DNA of 64,000 nt from Artemisia argyi (GCA_030686995.1 CM060687.1:166378770-166442769); one strand, 5' to 3'. Positions 47,516-60,811 are shown, counted from the first letter of the stretch. Numbers and translations: made by a program. Notes: generated by a model not told the origin, from the sequence alone.

Positions 47516-48532
47516 TAAGGCATAACTCAGTAATTGAAGTCCTGAACCTGAAAAAAGATGGTGAAGTCAGTGAATATTGACAATAACTCATTGACTCTCC
47601 CTGATCAACTCAACAATCTAAAGCATTCTGAACTTAGATACTTAAGAAAAATATCTAAGGACTTGAAAGTTTAAGCAGGAATATTCTTGGGAAGATAAGT
47701 AGAAAAGCATTTATAAAAAAAATTAAAAAAAAAAGTACAAGAGTTGATAGAAAAAAGTAAACAGTTATCAACATTGTTTCTTAAAGTGATATTGGACACA
47801 TTTAAAAAAATGAAAGCATTTGATATAAGTGTACTAAACAGTTAAATGCTCGACACGTTCCTATTACCCCATTGGCATCCATTTCGATCTTTGCCTACAT
47901 AAGAGAATGTTGTAAAGGAGTAAACGTTATCTCTTGCAATTAATGAAAAACACATTAAAGAGCATTTAGTCCTCCATTTTTTTAGAAAGGCAATATTATA
48001 TAAGGACACAAAACTAAATACAATACATGGCATCTCACCACCATTAAACAAGTTAATTAATAGAGGGTGAGACTCAAAAAAAAATACAATAACAAACAAT
48101 ACCAACTAAAACATCACAAAGACTAACCCACAATGACTAAATGCACTTAGGAAAAATACACCTGTACATTGACTTCTATGTACCAAAGGAAATTCCCATG
48201 AACAATAGAAGCAACAATGCACAACTTATCTCATCTGAACTTTCTCACACTTAATATTATCCAAAAATAATTCCACTTAAAATCTTTCACTGCAGCCCCA
48301 CATATACTATAATAGTTGCTAAGAACTGAGACATGTCTTGAAAATACCTTGTATCACTGTATCCACACTATCCACTTATCAATTACCACTGAAATAATGT
48401 ACCCGCAGATCTTGTGCCATTGACTCCCATAATATAGTAGATTACACATAGACAATACCTGATGCACACAATATCAACTGACAGTTTATATACTGAGACC
48501 TACATTTTAGCCGAGATACTCAGACATATATA
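47516..48532. other. intergenic
   Basis: AT-rich; no gene is seen. The part next to 48532 is probably the 3' untranslated region of the LINE fragment. Confidence 0.5.
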
Positions 48533-49745
48533 TCAAACTAGGTGTTGTAGCCGAATGTTTTGCGGGTCCCGTAACCATTGTTGCCAATCTATCACTTTAT
48601 ATTTATTTGATCTTCTCACTATCCATTCGAAGCATTTGATTTGAATGTCTTGCATAATCTTGTTAGAACTCGAAACTTTATTACCGAACACACGAACGTT
48701 TCTTTCTTTCCAAATGTAGTATCCGGAAGTCCAAATTGTCGCTTTCCAAATCAATTCTAGAGGAGAGGGAATATTAACATATCCATTACGTGAAAAAAGA
48801 TCTTCAATAGTGAAGACGTTAACATTCCCCACCTTCCACCAATTAAATAGTTTGGTCCACACACTCATTGCTAGATCACAAGTGACAAGGCAGTGAGTAC
48901 ATGTTTCCACACTATCATTACAACAAGCACAAAGTACCGAATCTAAATCGATGCCTCGCCTATCAAGTTCCACACGTACCAGAAGTCTTCCTTTAAGCGC
49001 TCTCCACACGAAGATGTTGACTTTCTTAGGCACTAACTTGTTCCAAAGCGTATCTTGACCGCCACTTTCCACTTGAAGAATCCTCTCCTCGATCAAACAT
49101 GAAAGATCTTTAACTTTGAACTCGCCGTCTTCACCAAGTGTCCACCTCCATCTATCTCTACAAGCATTAATAACAACCACATTCCGCAACACCTCAACTA
49201 ATTCATCGTATTCTCTACACACCCTACTACTAATATTTCTACTCCATTCCCAAACCTAAACCCACTCATTATTTACCCAAGAACCCTTATCCATCGCACT
49301 ACCCTCATTTCTACTATCTAGATGAAAAAACCTAGGGAACCTATCACAAAGTCTTCTACTATCCACCCATCTATCAACCCAAAACCTAATATCCCTCCCT
49401 TCTCCCAACACCCCTACACATGACGAAGTAAACTCTAATCCCAACCTGTCAATCTCCACACCAATCTTCGCAATATCATCCCACACCCCCTAGGCCCCCT
49501 CGCCAAAACCCCATCCCTACCATAATTACCCCTAACCTGCCACACACACCATGTATACTTTTAATAATCCTAACCCATAACCCCTCACCCTCCCTTTTAA
49601 ACCTCCACCACCACTTTCCTAATAACGTCAAGTTTTTTGCCCTGAAAGACCCCACATTTAATCCCCCATCCCCAAATGAAGCAAGTATTGTATCCCATTT
49701 AACCCAAGAAAGTTATTTACCCTCCCCAATCCCACCCCGCATTTA
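48533..49745 (-). pseudogene. 5'-truncated LINE, RT C-terminal region and zf-RVT domain
   Basis: The minus strand from about 49745 reads FGDGGLNVGSF, then LTLLGKWWWRFKREGEGLWV, the conserved tail of plant LINE reverse transcriptase. Frameshifts/stops occur near 49490 and 49256. The last frame (49222-48533) contains the zf-RVT zinc-binding domain: LWNKLVPKKVNIFVWRAL, CACCNDSVETCTHCLVTCDL and the WKERNVRVF motif, ending LRDPQNIRLQHLV. Typical LINE ends of this kind follow 5' truncation at insertion. No full RT or endonuclease is present. Confidence 0.85.
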
Positions 49746-50300
49746 GTCCTCCATATAACTAAGTCCTTGAGTGTATTCAGTAGTTTGCATAGTTTTTACT
49801 TACACGTTAACTTTGGTTTATGTTTAATTTTGGTAACGAGATTAACAAATAATTGTCATTTATTTTTTATTGTTATTCCACAAACAATCTTATTAAATTA
49901 TTTGAATCATTTTTAATAAAAATTCATATGTTGAATATGCATGTGTAAATTTTTATTAAACTGTTTATCTTTATTAATCATTTTTATACTTACTTTGCTA
50001 AGCATAAAAATTAGTTTGTTAACATTAGTTAATTTTTATAACCAACTAAAAGCAACAAGTAGAAATATTCATAGAATAGTGATAATTGATAAAGTCCATC
50101 GGCGATCATTTAATGCACACTTCTATTTTTTATTAGGACACTCTTTTTATGCTTTAAATAGTTGTACAAAACTCACACTATTTATCTGTTTGTACTGTGA
50201 GTGTGTCAATTAATATATTGAGTGTGCAAATCATTTTTCATTCAAAAAAGTTGTACTAAAAATGCATGACTATTTATTTTAAAGCAAAATTTTTATTTTT
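49746..50300. other. intergenic, AT-rich
   Basis: No gene or distinct repeat is visible. Confidence 0.5.
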
Positions 50301-50537
50301 GGGAGTTTTTATTTCAGCTTATATATCCGGGTTATGGCTTATTTGATTTTGAGTTTATGTTTCATAAGCTCACATTTTGCGGCTTATTATGAATCTTTTC
50401 GGCTTAATTATATAAGTTTCTTATTTTATAATAAGCTTATATAAGCCGAAAAGTTTTAAAACAAGCTACAAAAAATGAGCTTGTGAAACATAAGCCCGAA
50501 ACTTGATAAGCCATATATAAGCCGAAACAAACACCCC
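50301..50537. mobile_element. foldback MITE, 237 bp
   Basis: GGGAGTTTTTATTTCAGCTT on the left pairs with the reverse strand of the right end (GGGGTGTTTGTTTCGGCTTA). Arms of about 110 bp pair through TTTCATAAGCTCA and CTTTTCGGCTTA segments and meet at an AAGCTTATATAAGCC centre. Confidence 0.8.
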
Positions 50538-51334
50538 TTTAGAACCAACTGTGTTAAGCATGTGATAGCCTGTCTATAAATTGCACTATGTACGAGATTG
50601 AACTTAAGTTTGCAATAATGAGTAAGTGAGTATCATGTCTAAAACATCAAACTAAAAAATATACAAATTCATTTAACAGTCGATACACGTTTTACTTTTG
50701 TAGTTTTCTCTCTTTGTTGTTTGCTTTAAACTTGTCATGTCTCCATCTCCTTATAAACACAAGAACTTTAGTAGGACAAGAGTCGTGTAGTAGCACAAGC
50801 AAAGGTCCACTTTACAGTGTGCCAATGTAAGCCTAAAACATGATTAATGCACAAGAAATTCTATGGAACATCCATTAAAGACTTCAAACATATCAAAATT
50901 TGATCACATTGTACTCAACTAACATTCATAAGCCTTGCTATCATTTTATCAAAAAGACTTATTTTTTGTATTCTATAACAAACATATGTAACTATAGCTA
51001 ATTCATATTAATACATCATTATCTATAAAAATGTTTTTGAAGAGAACCATTTTACTTGTTCTATTGTCTCCACATACTCCTCAGATCTCCCCACTTTACT
51101 AGCATGACCACTAATTTGTGTATAAGTTTATATGTATCCTTCATTCCATCTAAATATAACTAGTTCATTTCCAAAGGTAGATTCAATTCATGACTAGTCC
51201 TTCTTGTTTATTAATGACTTAATGTTGAAGATGTAATCATTTTAAGCTGATTGCATAAACTACATATTGTTTTTACAGATCCAAAAATAAATTTTCTGAG
51301 AACAAGTCATTATATCAAATCTATTTAGCTAGAT
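50538..51334. other. intergenic upstream of the pyrophosphatase gene
   Basis: AT-rich; presumably contains the pyrophosphatase promoter and 5' leader, but no clear TATA box can be assigned. TTTTTACAG at about 51271-51279 could end a leader intron. Confidence 0.4.
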
Positions 51335-52856
51335 ATGGCTGAACCACCGAAGCGTGCCCCACGATTGAATGAAAGGATACTATCTTCATTATCCAAGAGA
51401 TCTGCCGCAGCCCATCCTTGGCATGATCTTGATGTCGGTACGTTCATATTTCTTTTCTTTTTTTCCATTAAGTTTTTTGTACTTTAAATAGGTCGATTTG
51501 TGTTATGCATGCAGGCCCTGAGGCTCCTCATATTTTCAATGTGGTACGTCCAAAGGCTTGTCTATTTGAGTCAATATTGTTTTTATTTATACGGTTTGTT
51601 GGCTCATTAGTTTGCTTGAAACCTTAGGTTATCGAGATCACTAAAGGAAGCAAAGTGAAATATGAACTCGATAAAAAAAGTGGTCTCATCAAGGTAAGAT
51701 AATGAATTGCCATTGCTGTCATGAGATTTGTTTCTTGATCTGCAACTGATTGTTATCATAAATTTTATATGAACATAATTGGTTAACTTTTATGATCAAT
51801 AATCAGGTTGACCGAGTGTTATATTCATCGGTGGTCTACCCTCACAACTATGGCTTCATCCCTCGATCACTATGTGAAGATAACGACCCAATGGATGTAC
51901 TAGTCATCATGCAGGAACCAGTGGTGCCCGGATGTTTTCTTCGAGCCAGAGCCATTGGGCTCATGCCTATGGTTGATCAGGTGCTACTAGAAATCGAGCA
52001 ACTCTTAAATGTACCAATTTATGATAATATTTGACAATATAGATATTTTTAATGCCTTCAGGGAGAGAGAGATGACAAAATCATTGCGGTTGGTGCTGAT
52101 GATCCAGAATATCGTAACTATAGTGATATACATGAGTTACCCCCTCATCGGTTGGCTGAAATCCGTCGTTTCTTTGAGGATTGTATCCTTATTTTCCGTT
52201 TTACATATTTTATACCTGTTGATAAAAAGATTGAATACATTTCCTTAACGAGTATATAGACAAGAAAAATGAGAACAAAGAAGTTTTAGTCGATGACTTT
52301 CTACCTTCAAAAGACGCTCATGATGCCATTACGCACTCCTTGTAAGTATCCCTTCATAGTTCATACACTACATTACTACAATGCATTAGATTAATTTGCT
52401 TCAAATACTAGTTGCATAGAACGGAAACAAGAGCACCGGAAAAACACATGTTTCGTGGAGAAATTAGCTAACTAAGAAATAATTCAATGGCAGCATACAA
52501 ACACGAATATTCAATATGAGGCACCATGTAAAATTTCTGTAAACGAGCTATGGTTTATCGTTATAAACTTAATTATGTTGATGTTGTAAAATAATGAGAT
52601 AGGAATGTGTTTGATATATTATTTGATCAATGATATGCATACAAAGATACAATGAATAAATAAGGAGAATACAAAGCTATTTAGGGTAAATTGCTAGTTA
52701 CCCTTTAATGTCTAGCTAATCAATATTAATCTACAACTAATCACCAACTCATCAATCTTATCCCATAGGGATCAATCGAAATATACAGCTAACAGATGTT
52801 CCATGATTCGCAGGGACCTTTATGGTGAGTACATCATGCAAACCTTGAAGAGATAG
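51335..52856 (+). CDS. PPA: soluble inorganic pyrophosphatase, seven exons
   Basis: Exons: 51335-51437, 51515-51543, 51628-51693, 51807-51980, 52062-52182, 52260-52341 and 52814-52856, all GT..AG, totalling 618 nt and 205 residues. The enzyme hydrolyses PPi to two phosphates in the cytosol. The family I signature is complete: [17 protein letters not shown], then [20 protein letters not shown] and [14 protein letters not shown] with the metal-binding aspartates, then [14 protein letters not shown]. The C-terminus [12 protein letters not shown] aligns with the usual ending. Start and length fit the plant family (about 210 residues). No lesion is visible. The last intron (472 bp) is the longest. 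Confidence 0.93.
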
Positions 52857-53209
52857 ATGGCTAGATGCTGGCATGGGTTTATATTACCATAAGATTAATC
52901 CTAAACAAGGGTTGTCAACTCCAAATGGTTTTTGCTTTATCTTTGTGTTACAGTTTATTTCTGAGGAAAAAAACTACTATTACATGTCTATTTCTAATAA
53001 TTGTAAGTGGCCATCTTGAACTAGAGATACGACTATTCACAAGATTTTGATTTTGACAGACTTGAACAAAGTTCAAAATCTACTAAGATTCACCTTCAAA
53101 CGACCTAATTAGATAGGTGATCACTTTCTAACGTATAAACTGATCATCATGAAGACATGAATCATGTATTTCACAAAACGATCAAAATTATTTAAAAAAA
53201 AACAAATAA
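52857..53209. other. 3' flank of the pyrophosphatase gene
   Basis: Likely 3' untranslated region and spacer; no further gene is visible. Confidence 0.5.
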
Positions 53210-53507
53210 GGGTTTTGGTCGTAAAATAGTAACGTATTTTTTCAAATGTACCGAGTTAGTACATGTACTATTTTTTGTTTCACTTAATGTAACGCATTTT
53301 CATGTTTTGTTCCAATCTAGTACGTGATGATGACGTGTCACGTTATAAATGGTGACACGTGTCAGACTCTCAGGTATGCCACATCATTATCACGTACTAG
53401 ATTGGAACAAAACATGAAATTATGTTACATTAAGTGAAACAAAAAATAGCACACGTACTAACTCGGTACATTAAAAAAAATACCTTGCTATTTAACGAAC
53501 AAAACCC
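53210..53507. mobile_element. foldback MITE, 298 bp, near-perfect arms
   Basis: Left arm GGGTTTTGGTCGTAAAATAG through TTCCAATCTAGTACGTGAT pairs with the reverse strand of the right arm (GGGTTTTGTTCGTTAAATAG through the same TTCCAATCTAGTACGTGAT). Arms are about 130 bp. AAATAA flanks both ends and may be the duplication. Confidence 0.85.
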
Positions 53508-54268
53508 AAATAAAAAAAAACTCTAGCTTAATAACACCGAAACTGGTTGTGTCATGAAAGTTTAAGTTTATAGAATGAGTAAACTTTCCTACCACGTTTT
53601 CATGTTTTAATCCGCATATCAGATATAACAAGATAACACGTTTCTTTGGTATTAAAACATTTTAGTACAATTTGTCGGCCACCCACTAAATTATACTATT
53701 GCTTTCCCACTGTTTATGCATGATACCTTTGCGGCTTTGCTTTAAAAAAGAAGCTAGTCAAATCCAGAATCACTGTAAAAACTTTTTTTTTTATAAATAA
53801 ATTGGCTTCAGGCACGTGATTCAATACTTTCTGCAGAATCTCAGAAATCACAAACTTAGTAAACATGTTTCACTAAGAGTAAAACTGTAAAACCACTCTT
53901 GGCCGTTGAGACCTTTGCTCTATTCATTGCATTTCTTGCCCTATCAAACTTCAACAGGATTAATCGACCAGACGAAAAGATTGTTGGTTGAGAAAATCCC
54001 AGACCAAACGCCTAACTTTAAACAAATCACTAAACAAAACGGTTAATTACTCAAAAACTAGATGCGAGTGGTATTGGGTCACATCCGTTTTCAAGAGTTC
54101 AAGTTCTTGAATGAAGTAAAGATTAATAATCGATACATGCAAATAATATGCTTCTACATTCCATGGATTTCAACTCGGATACATTGGTGATTAAATAACA
54201 ATGCAAAGGAGGGGGTGATCAGTCGATGGAGCTAAACCTAGCTACTTTGCACATACACAAATTCCTTT
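53508..54268. other. spacer and NAC 3' untranslated region
   Basis: No gene is visible. The part next to 54268 is the likely 3' untranslated region of the NAC gene. Confidence 0.5.
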
Positions 54269-57200
54269 CTACAATCTGTTGCTTAATCTGAGACGGAACA
54301 TTGGGCATTCCGGGATCCCTAAAGAGATGAACATCACCAATGTAACAAGAAGTATGCTCAGTATCTGAATCAATGGTGAAGTGAAAAAATGACCACCACA
54401 ATATGCCTTCACTAACATTGACGGTTTCATCTGCAATCTACGCCGTTGATCATCTCCTTGAGCAGGGTCTTTAGACGGTTCACGAGTCGTAGAGTCTTCA
54501 AAGTTGTCACAAACCTAATAAAACCAAAACAATAGACCATGTGAATAACAAGAAAAAATTATGACTTGCGGCACAGTTTTTAACTTTAAGAACCTTACCT
54601 CAGAAGCTGTTGAACTTATTTCTTCTTGATCATCAGCGTGACCGGCCGAGCCAGGTGAAGAATCAATCACTAGACGGAGTCTTCTAGAAGCAGTACCTTG
54701 GCCCATAATATTCTCAGGATTCTGGTCAACTTGAAATTGACGTGTTCTGAACTTGATATTGGGCCGATCCCTTGAGGAGCTTCCGATATCAGGAACATTA
54801 GTCCCACTTGTTGATGGTTCCAAATCATTCTCCATTTTAGACAATGAACCCACAACAGATGCAGATATATGTGTCTGAACAGGGCCAGATATAGGTGTTT
54901 CAGTTCTCACAGTTGTGCTCATTTGACTATACGACTCTTTAAAGTAACCCTCATTGTTGTTTTGTATAAGAGACAACAATTCTGAAAGAGCTACATCCGG
55001 TTCAGAGGTCCCGTCCTGAAAGTCAAGCCCATTGTTATCATTACCAAAATCATTTGCAAATCTCAGATCAAGAGACGCCCTAAAATCAGGTGGTTCTGCT
55101 ATGGTTTTGTCTACATTAGGAATCATGGGTTCAGAAGAAACAATGGCGTTTTGTGTCGAGTTATCAGCGGTATCAGTCAACCACCTCTCAGTTTCATCTG
55201 TTTGTGCATCTTGAATTGATGGTCCTTCAAGCAAATCAAGTGATGCATCTTCTGACTTCTGTGCGGTTGGAGAAAAACTAGATGGTTCTGCTTCATCATA
55301 CTTGGAAGCATCAATGGTTTCTTCTGTCTTTCTAAACAAACGACAAAGAACATATGCAGCCTGTACGGCATGAATGTAAATCAAGACATGCTTAAGATAC
55401 TTACAAAAAAAGAAGAAGAAAAAAAAATCTACTTTTTATTTAATGATTGGAATATTAAACAAAAAACTAAGGACAGAAATGTATAGCCATAATGTGATTT
55501 AGTCAAAGTTCACGTCCTATCTTAAGGTGATTAAATGATCCATACCTAAAAAAGAAACCAAGTTGCTAGAAATCTTAATGTGATTATAAAGTATGAAACT
55601 GTCTATAACTGGCACAGCCAAAGAAGCAAATCATCAGATATTGTACCAAACTTATAGAACTTGATTGGCATATGTACAAGATCATTTCATGAGCACAACA
55701 ACAGATACTCCATTTTGACTATCACTTATATCTATGCACCAAATTAAGGAGTGTCAGTCAGCAAAACAAATGATACTTCCATTATATTGGGTTTAAATTT
55801 TATTCTAAACTGTCTGCCTGTTATCAGGGGTGCTATCATGGTTATTTGTGGTGCATAAAGCAATTTGAGACATTTCATATAGCTGCAAGTCAGCATCTGG
55901 ATCAAGTAGCACTCTACTGAACAACAAATGAGATAAACATGCTTGTGAACGTCCATATTCATAAAAGTCTGGAATACCTTGTTCAAGTGGTCAGAGTAAC
56001 CATTAACATATATCATATACGCATATACTGGCATAAAATGATGCTTGCAAAAACGACCTTCTATAGCGGTGACATTATCCATTTAATAAAAATATAAAGA
56101 AGTCAACTAGGTAAAAAGTAAATTTTCAGCAACTATTAGCATATCATCAAACACTTGCTTATAAAGTTACACCTAATGACACAATAATCAAAATATATCA
56201 TAGAAATCACAGATTAACAGCTCAAAATAGTCCTACATGCTTAAGATAATCGATTAAACAACACAAACGCATATCACATTCACACAACAATTACCTGACC
56301 CGGATTAGTCCCATCAAGATCCTTCCCCAAAGCACGATACTCATGCATAATCCAATGAGTCCGCTCACCTTTCGGCGCCCGTCCCCTATAAAACACTAAC
56401 GTCTTCTTCATCCCGATAATCTTAACATCCGACCGACCCTTACTCTTAATAGTCCTATCTTTCCCTGTAGCCTTCCAATAACCAGCACTAGTAGCACGGT
56501 TCGACCTATGCCCATTTGGATACTTCCTATCTCGTGGACAAAAGAAAAACCACTCCGGATCATCCGTCTTTATAACCGATTGCTCTACACATTTACAATA
56601 TCACATTTATTATACAAACACTAACATATTTAAAGTAGCATCAAATATGTTCTAGAAGCTACCATAAGGTAAATAGAATCATTCTAGGGGGTGTCTGAGA
56701 TTGCTTATTTTAATACCTTATCTACTTATTTTGGGGTAAAATAAGCAGTTTCTGATACATGGGTAAGGAGTTGCAGATTTGAGATGGTATTGAGATCATC
56801 TTTTCACCATAGTATTTAACCGAAAACTTTCTATAAATGGAATTGATTCGAATTTTCAAACAAATGATTATTTTTCGAGTATCATTCCATTTTTAGCACA
56901 AAATAAGCAAATCGAAACAATATTTGCTGAAATGTTTGCTACTTTATAAGCAGAAACATAAGCCAATAAAAATAAGCAGTTCCAAACACCAGCAGGGTGT
57001 TTGGAACGGCTTATTTTTTTGCTTATATATCAGCACTTATAAACAGCTATTTAGCAAACAATTCAGCAAATAGCGTTTCAATTTGCTTAATTTGTAACAA
57101 AAATGGAATAGTACCCGAAAAATAATCATTTGTTGGAAAATCCAAATCAAATCCATTTATAGAAAGTTTCGGTTAAATACCACGGTGAAAAGATGATCTC

Positions 57201-57674
57201 AATATCATCTCAAATGCGCAACTCCTTACCCACGTATCAGAAACTGCTTATTTTTCAGCTTATATATAAGTAGTTAAAAATTAGCAAACAACTCGGCAAA
57301 TAGCGTTTGGATTTGCTTAATAATGATTTTGCTGGAAAATTTAAATTAATTCCATTTATAGAAAGTTTTCGGTTAAATACTAATTTCATCTCATTTATTA
57401 CAAACACCCTCATGAATAAGTGAATATATAAATTTATAAAAAGAAGCATAAATTCCATATTCTAAATTACGTCAAAGTCAATATATTTACACACACACAA
57501 AGTGAATATATATAAATATATACCAGGAAGATCCCAAGGTTCTAGTTTACAAACATCTATCTCAGGAATGATATGAACGTCTGAATGACGGCCGTTAATT
57601 TTCTGACGGAGATAAAAGTTGATAAGCTCTTCGTCAGTTGGACGGAAACGGAAACCTAACGGAAGTGAGTCCAT
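54269..57674 (-). CDS. membrane-tethered NAC transcription factor (NTL type), four exons
   Basis: Exons (minus): 57674-57524, 56584-56295, 55360-54599 and 54514-54269, giving 1449 nt and 482 residues. Residues 1-150 form the NAC domain: [76 protein letters not shown] and [10 protein letters not shown] long acidic region follows (about residues 150-410). The last exon ends [20 protein letters not shown], then a short tail, which is a single membrane span. This is the layout of NTL factors such as NAC062/NAC091, held at a membrane and released by proteolysis under stress. Introns sit at the conserved NAC positions. Intron 1 contains a large MITE hairpin. Confidence 0.9.
56687..57412. mobile_element. 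two head-to-head MITEs forming a large inverted repeat in NAC intron 1
   Basis: The first copy (56687-56990) ends in GGTGTCTGAGATTGCTTATT and CAGTTCCAAACACC. The second (56995-57412) starts GGGTGTTTGGAACGGCTTAT and ends ACAAACACCCT. Their bodies are inverted copies, sharing GGTAAGGAGTTGC, AGATCATCTTTTCACC and CCATTTATAGAAAGTTT, so intron RNA can form a stem of about 250 bp. The second copy also repeats part of itself directly (AGCAAATAGCGTTT at about 57066 and 57297). Confidence 0.82.
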
Positions 57675-57886
57675 TGGATCAATGAGTGTGTGTGTGTGTG
57701 AAAATGGAAAAAGATGGAGGAAAAGAAGTTGGCTTTTGGGACTGTGGTGGTGCTTCTTTATGAAGTAACTATGGTTAAATTTTATATTTTATATTATATC
57801 TTTTGTTTCACTTTAGTTTTCTACGAGTGCTTTTTTGTTGATGAGTGTTAACTTTCTTTTTTTACTTGACGGAGTTGTATAAAGCA
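57675..57886. other. NAC 5' flank
   Basis: A (GT)n run lies at about 57684-57701 just upstream of the NAC ATG. No TATA box can be assigned with confidence. Confidence 0.5.
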
Positions 57887-58111
57887 GGGTTATATTTGGC
57901 GCAAAGCTTTTGGAGCTTTTTGGGATGATAAACGGTGAGCAATAAGTTTTTTAATTTTTAGTGTTTATTTAGCATGAGAGCTGTGAGCTTTTCTATTTTT
58001 TAGAAAAGCTCATTTTTTCAATGCTTCTTTATGAAGCTGTAAGCAGTGAGCTGTGGCTACTGCTCACAGCTACTGCTTACAGCTCACAGCTACTTTTGCC
58101 AAACATAGCCC
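57887..58111. mobile_element. foldback MITE, 225 bp, upstream of the NAC gene
   Basis: GGGTTATATTTGGC on the left matches GGGCTATGTTTGGC on the reverse strand of the right end. AGCTGTAAGCAGTGAGCTGT pairs with the nearby ACAGCTCAC/ACTGCTTACAGCT segments. Confidence 0.68.
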
Positions 58112-58310
58112 AGGTGAAATAGATGCGTCGATCGGGTCGGGTCACGAGTTTAAACGAGTTTTTTTTTTTTTTAGAATTAAATGTGGTCCTTTTTTTCTTT
58201 TTTTTTTTTTTTTAATAAAGAAATATTGGTCTAAATGTATCCGGGTATAGATGGGACTTAGTCGAGTTGACAAGGATTTTTCCTTTTTTGTGCTTTAGTA
58301 AAAGACAAAA

Positions 58311-58353
<43 letters not shown>

Positions 58354-59201
58354 CAAAAAATACCCACTAGACCCGCCTAAACCCGTTAGAAAATTGTTAT
58401 ATAATTGTACTTATACCAAATAATCAGTTTAACTCATCTATAATATTTAGAGAAACCTAAATAAACATATTCCATAATAAATATTTATTCAACTAAACTA
58501 ATGTTTAACTAACGAGTCTCAAATTATCAATACTCGAATTGTGGTCAGTTCTAGGTTAAAAAAGGTATTGAGGTTATTGTTATTTTGGGTTTGTTCACAG
58601 CCCTATTTGTTGTGTTTAATCCTTATAATTTATGTAAAATAACATTTAATAAATTCGTTATTTTTATATTCATACCTATTTAATGATTATAATTATAGAG
58701 AGTGTTATTAAAAATAAAATATTTTAATTAATTAAGTGTAGATTATTATAATTAAGTAAAGCTTAAGCACAACCCTACCACATTTTTATTATTATTTTAT
58801 TTTTATTTTTTTTTATTTTAATATGTACTTAATATACTTTTGAGGGATGCCAAAATCTTGTTAAGTTTGATATCTATATCAATATCGAGATCACTAATTA
58901 TATATTTGGACCAATCATTTGTCACTAGAACAATTCTATCTTAACAAAAAGTATTGTTGTTAGAGTTATCGGGTTATAAGAAAAGTTCAATACAAAAAGA
59001 AAATATCTAAAGATTAAACCACTGCATCTCAACCATTGATTTTTCTTTCATCCGATGGCCTATATTATACATCTACATTTAACACAAGGATAGTTTTGAA
59101 ATTTTATTCTTCTCTTATTTACTATTTTTGACTCATGTCTTTCCTCTTATTCACTAAACTCTCTAATTCTCTCTGTTAAGTGTTTCCCAAAAAAACCTTT
59201 A
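58112..59201. other. intergenic with homopolymer runs
   Basis: T-runs at about 58161-58172 and 58191-58213, and an A-run at 58314-58352. Otherwise AT-rich; no gene is visible. Confidence 0.6.
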
Positions 59202-59785
59202 GGGTGCGTTTGGTAGAAAGAGAAGAAATGAGAGAAATGGAATTTGATCAAATTCTCTTGTTTGATAGAGAGAATTAAAAAAAGTGGAGAATTGAGATAT
59301 ATACTTTTTTAAATATATTTTTTTTAGAATTGTTACTTAGAAAAAATAATTTTTTTTCATAATTTTTATAAAATATAAATTAAAAAAAAATAAATTAAGG
59401 TTTTTTAAATAAATTTTTTAAAAAATAAGTTTTTTTAAATAAATTAAAAAAATATTTTTTAAATATCTTTTTTTAGAATTGTTATTTAGAAAAATAAATT
59501 TTAATAATTTTTATAAAAAAAAAAAATTTCAAATAAATTTTTTTAAAAATAACTTTTTAAAAAAAATATAATTTATAAAAATATATTTTTTAGGAATTGT
59601 TATTTAGAATAAATAATTTTTTTTAAATTAACAAATATATATATATTTTTTTTCATTTCTCGGGTCAAGTCTCTGTTGTTACCAAACATTAGAATTAAAT
59701 AAAATTCTCTACTGATTTTTATTCTCTGAATTTATATTCTCTGCTTCATTTTTATTATCTAAAATTCTCTCTACCAAACATGCCC
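59202..59785. mobile_element. PIF/Harbinger (Tourist-like) MITE, 584 bp
   Basis: Ends GGGTGCGTTTGGTA and, reverse strand, GGGCATGTTTGGTA, flanked by TTA (59199-59201, 59786-59788). GAGAATT/AATTCTC words recur inward on both sides. The centre is a degenerate A/T-run tract (59290-59660). Confidence 0.8.
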
Positions 59786-60479
59786 TTATATTCAGGTGGA
59801 GAACCACTATACAACCGCCACACCACCGATCTATTTTTCCGATGAGTTCTATTTTCTAATATGTGTGTGAGAGGTGGGGGCGGGGATGACAGGATTCTTC
59901 TTATTATTGTTATTGATTGTGCCGGTGATGAAGAGGAGACTGTTTCTGTAAACAAATCAACATTGGGTTTATGGTCGTCTTCTGAAAATAATAATGCTGA
60001 AGATGAACTTGACGGTGGCTTTCCTTCCTTTGATGGGATGTTACACTGGTATTTTGGTTTCTATTTTATTTTATTTTTCTTATTATCATTATTGAATAAT
60101 TTATTACTAGTAATTAATTGAATAATTTATTACTATTGAATAATTGAAGGATGTTTGTCTGTAGCGCTTGTCTTCAGATGATGATGAGTTGATGACGACA
60201 TTCTACAAAATCGTCAATTCGAAATCAATGTTTCCTTTTTTCTTTCTTTTGATTTATTTAATTACTAGTAATTAATATTGTAAAATCCCGCAAAATTCAT
60301 ATAATTAACAACGTTTAAATTATATACTTATCTCTGTCATTATTTTTAATCACCATTTTTACGGGGAAATTTAAAATTTTTCTTATTATCCTATAATAAC
60401 GAAATCACGTCATCCCATAATTCACCAAATGACGGAACATGTCCTCTACACGTTTAACGAAACTTAAATATTACACTAA
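59786..60479. other. intergenic; possible lone exon-like frame
   Basis: A short protein-like frame near 59925-60050 (SSSENNNAEDELDGGFPSFD) has no partner exons that I can find. Not called as a gene. Confidence 0.35.
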
Positions 60480-60766
60480 TCTTATTATTATATATACTAA
60501 AAGGGGGAAACAGTACTTGCTACAGTTGACGAAACAGTGAATATGTGTGTCCGGTTACTGTAGCAGCGCTATTGTAGCAACAGTGTTTTTTTTCTTTTTT
60601 CTATTTTTTTTTTAATTTTTAAAATTTTTGACCCTGAGGTTAAATATTTAACAAAAACAACACCTCAGGTTAAATTATAATTTCAAAGATATTCCTAAAG
60701 GACTAACTTTGCAATATATCGATCCTGTTAAAAATTACTATTCATTCGTTAAAAACACTGTTCACC

Positions 60767-60811
<45 letters not shown>

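Noticed and set aside
59861..60121. 86-codon plus-strand frame
   Set aside because: It ends in a hydrophobic AT-rich stretch, has no partner exons and no recognisable domain.
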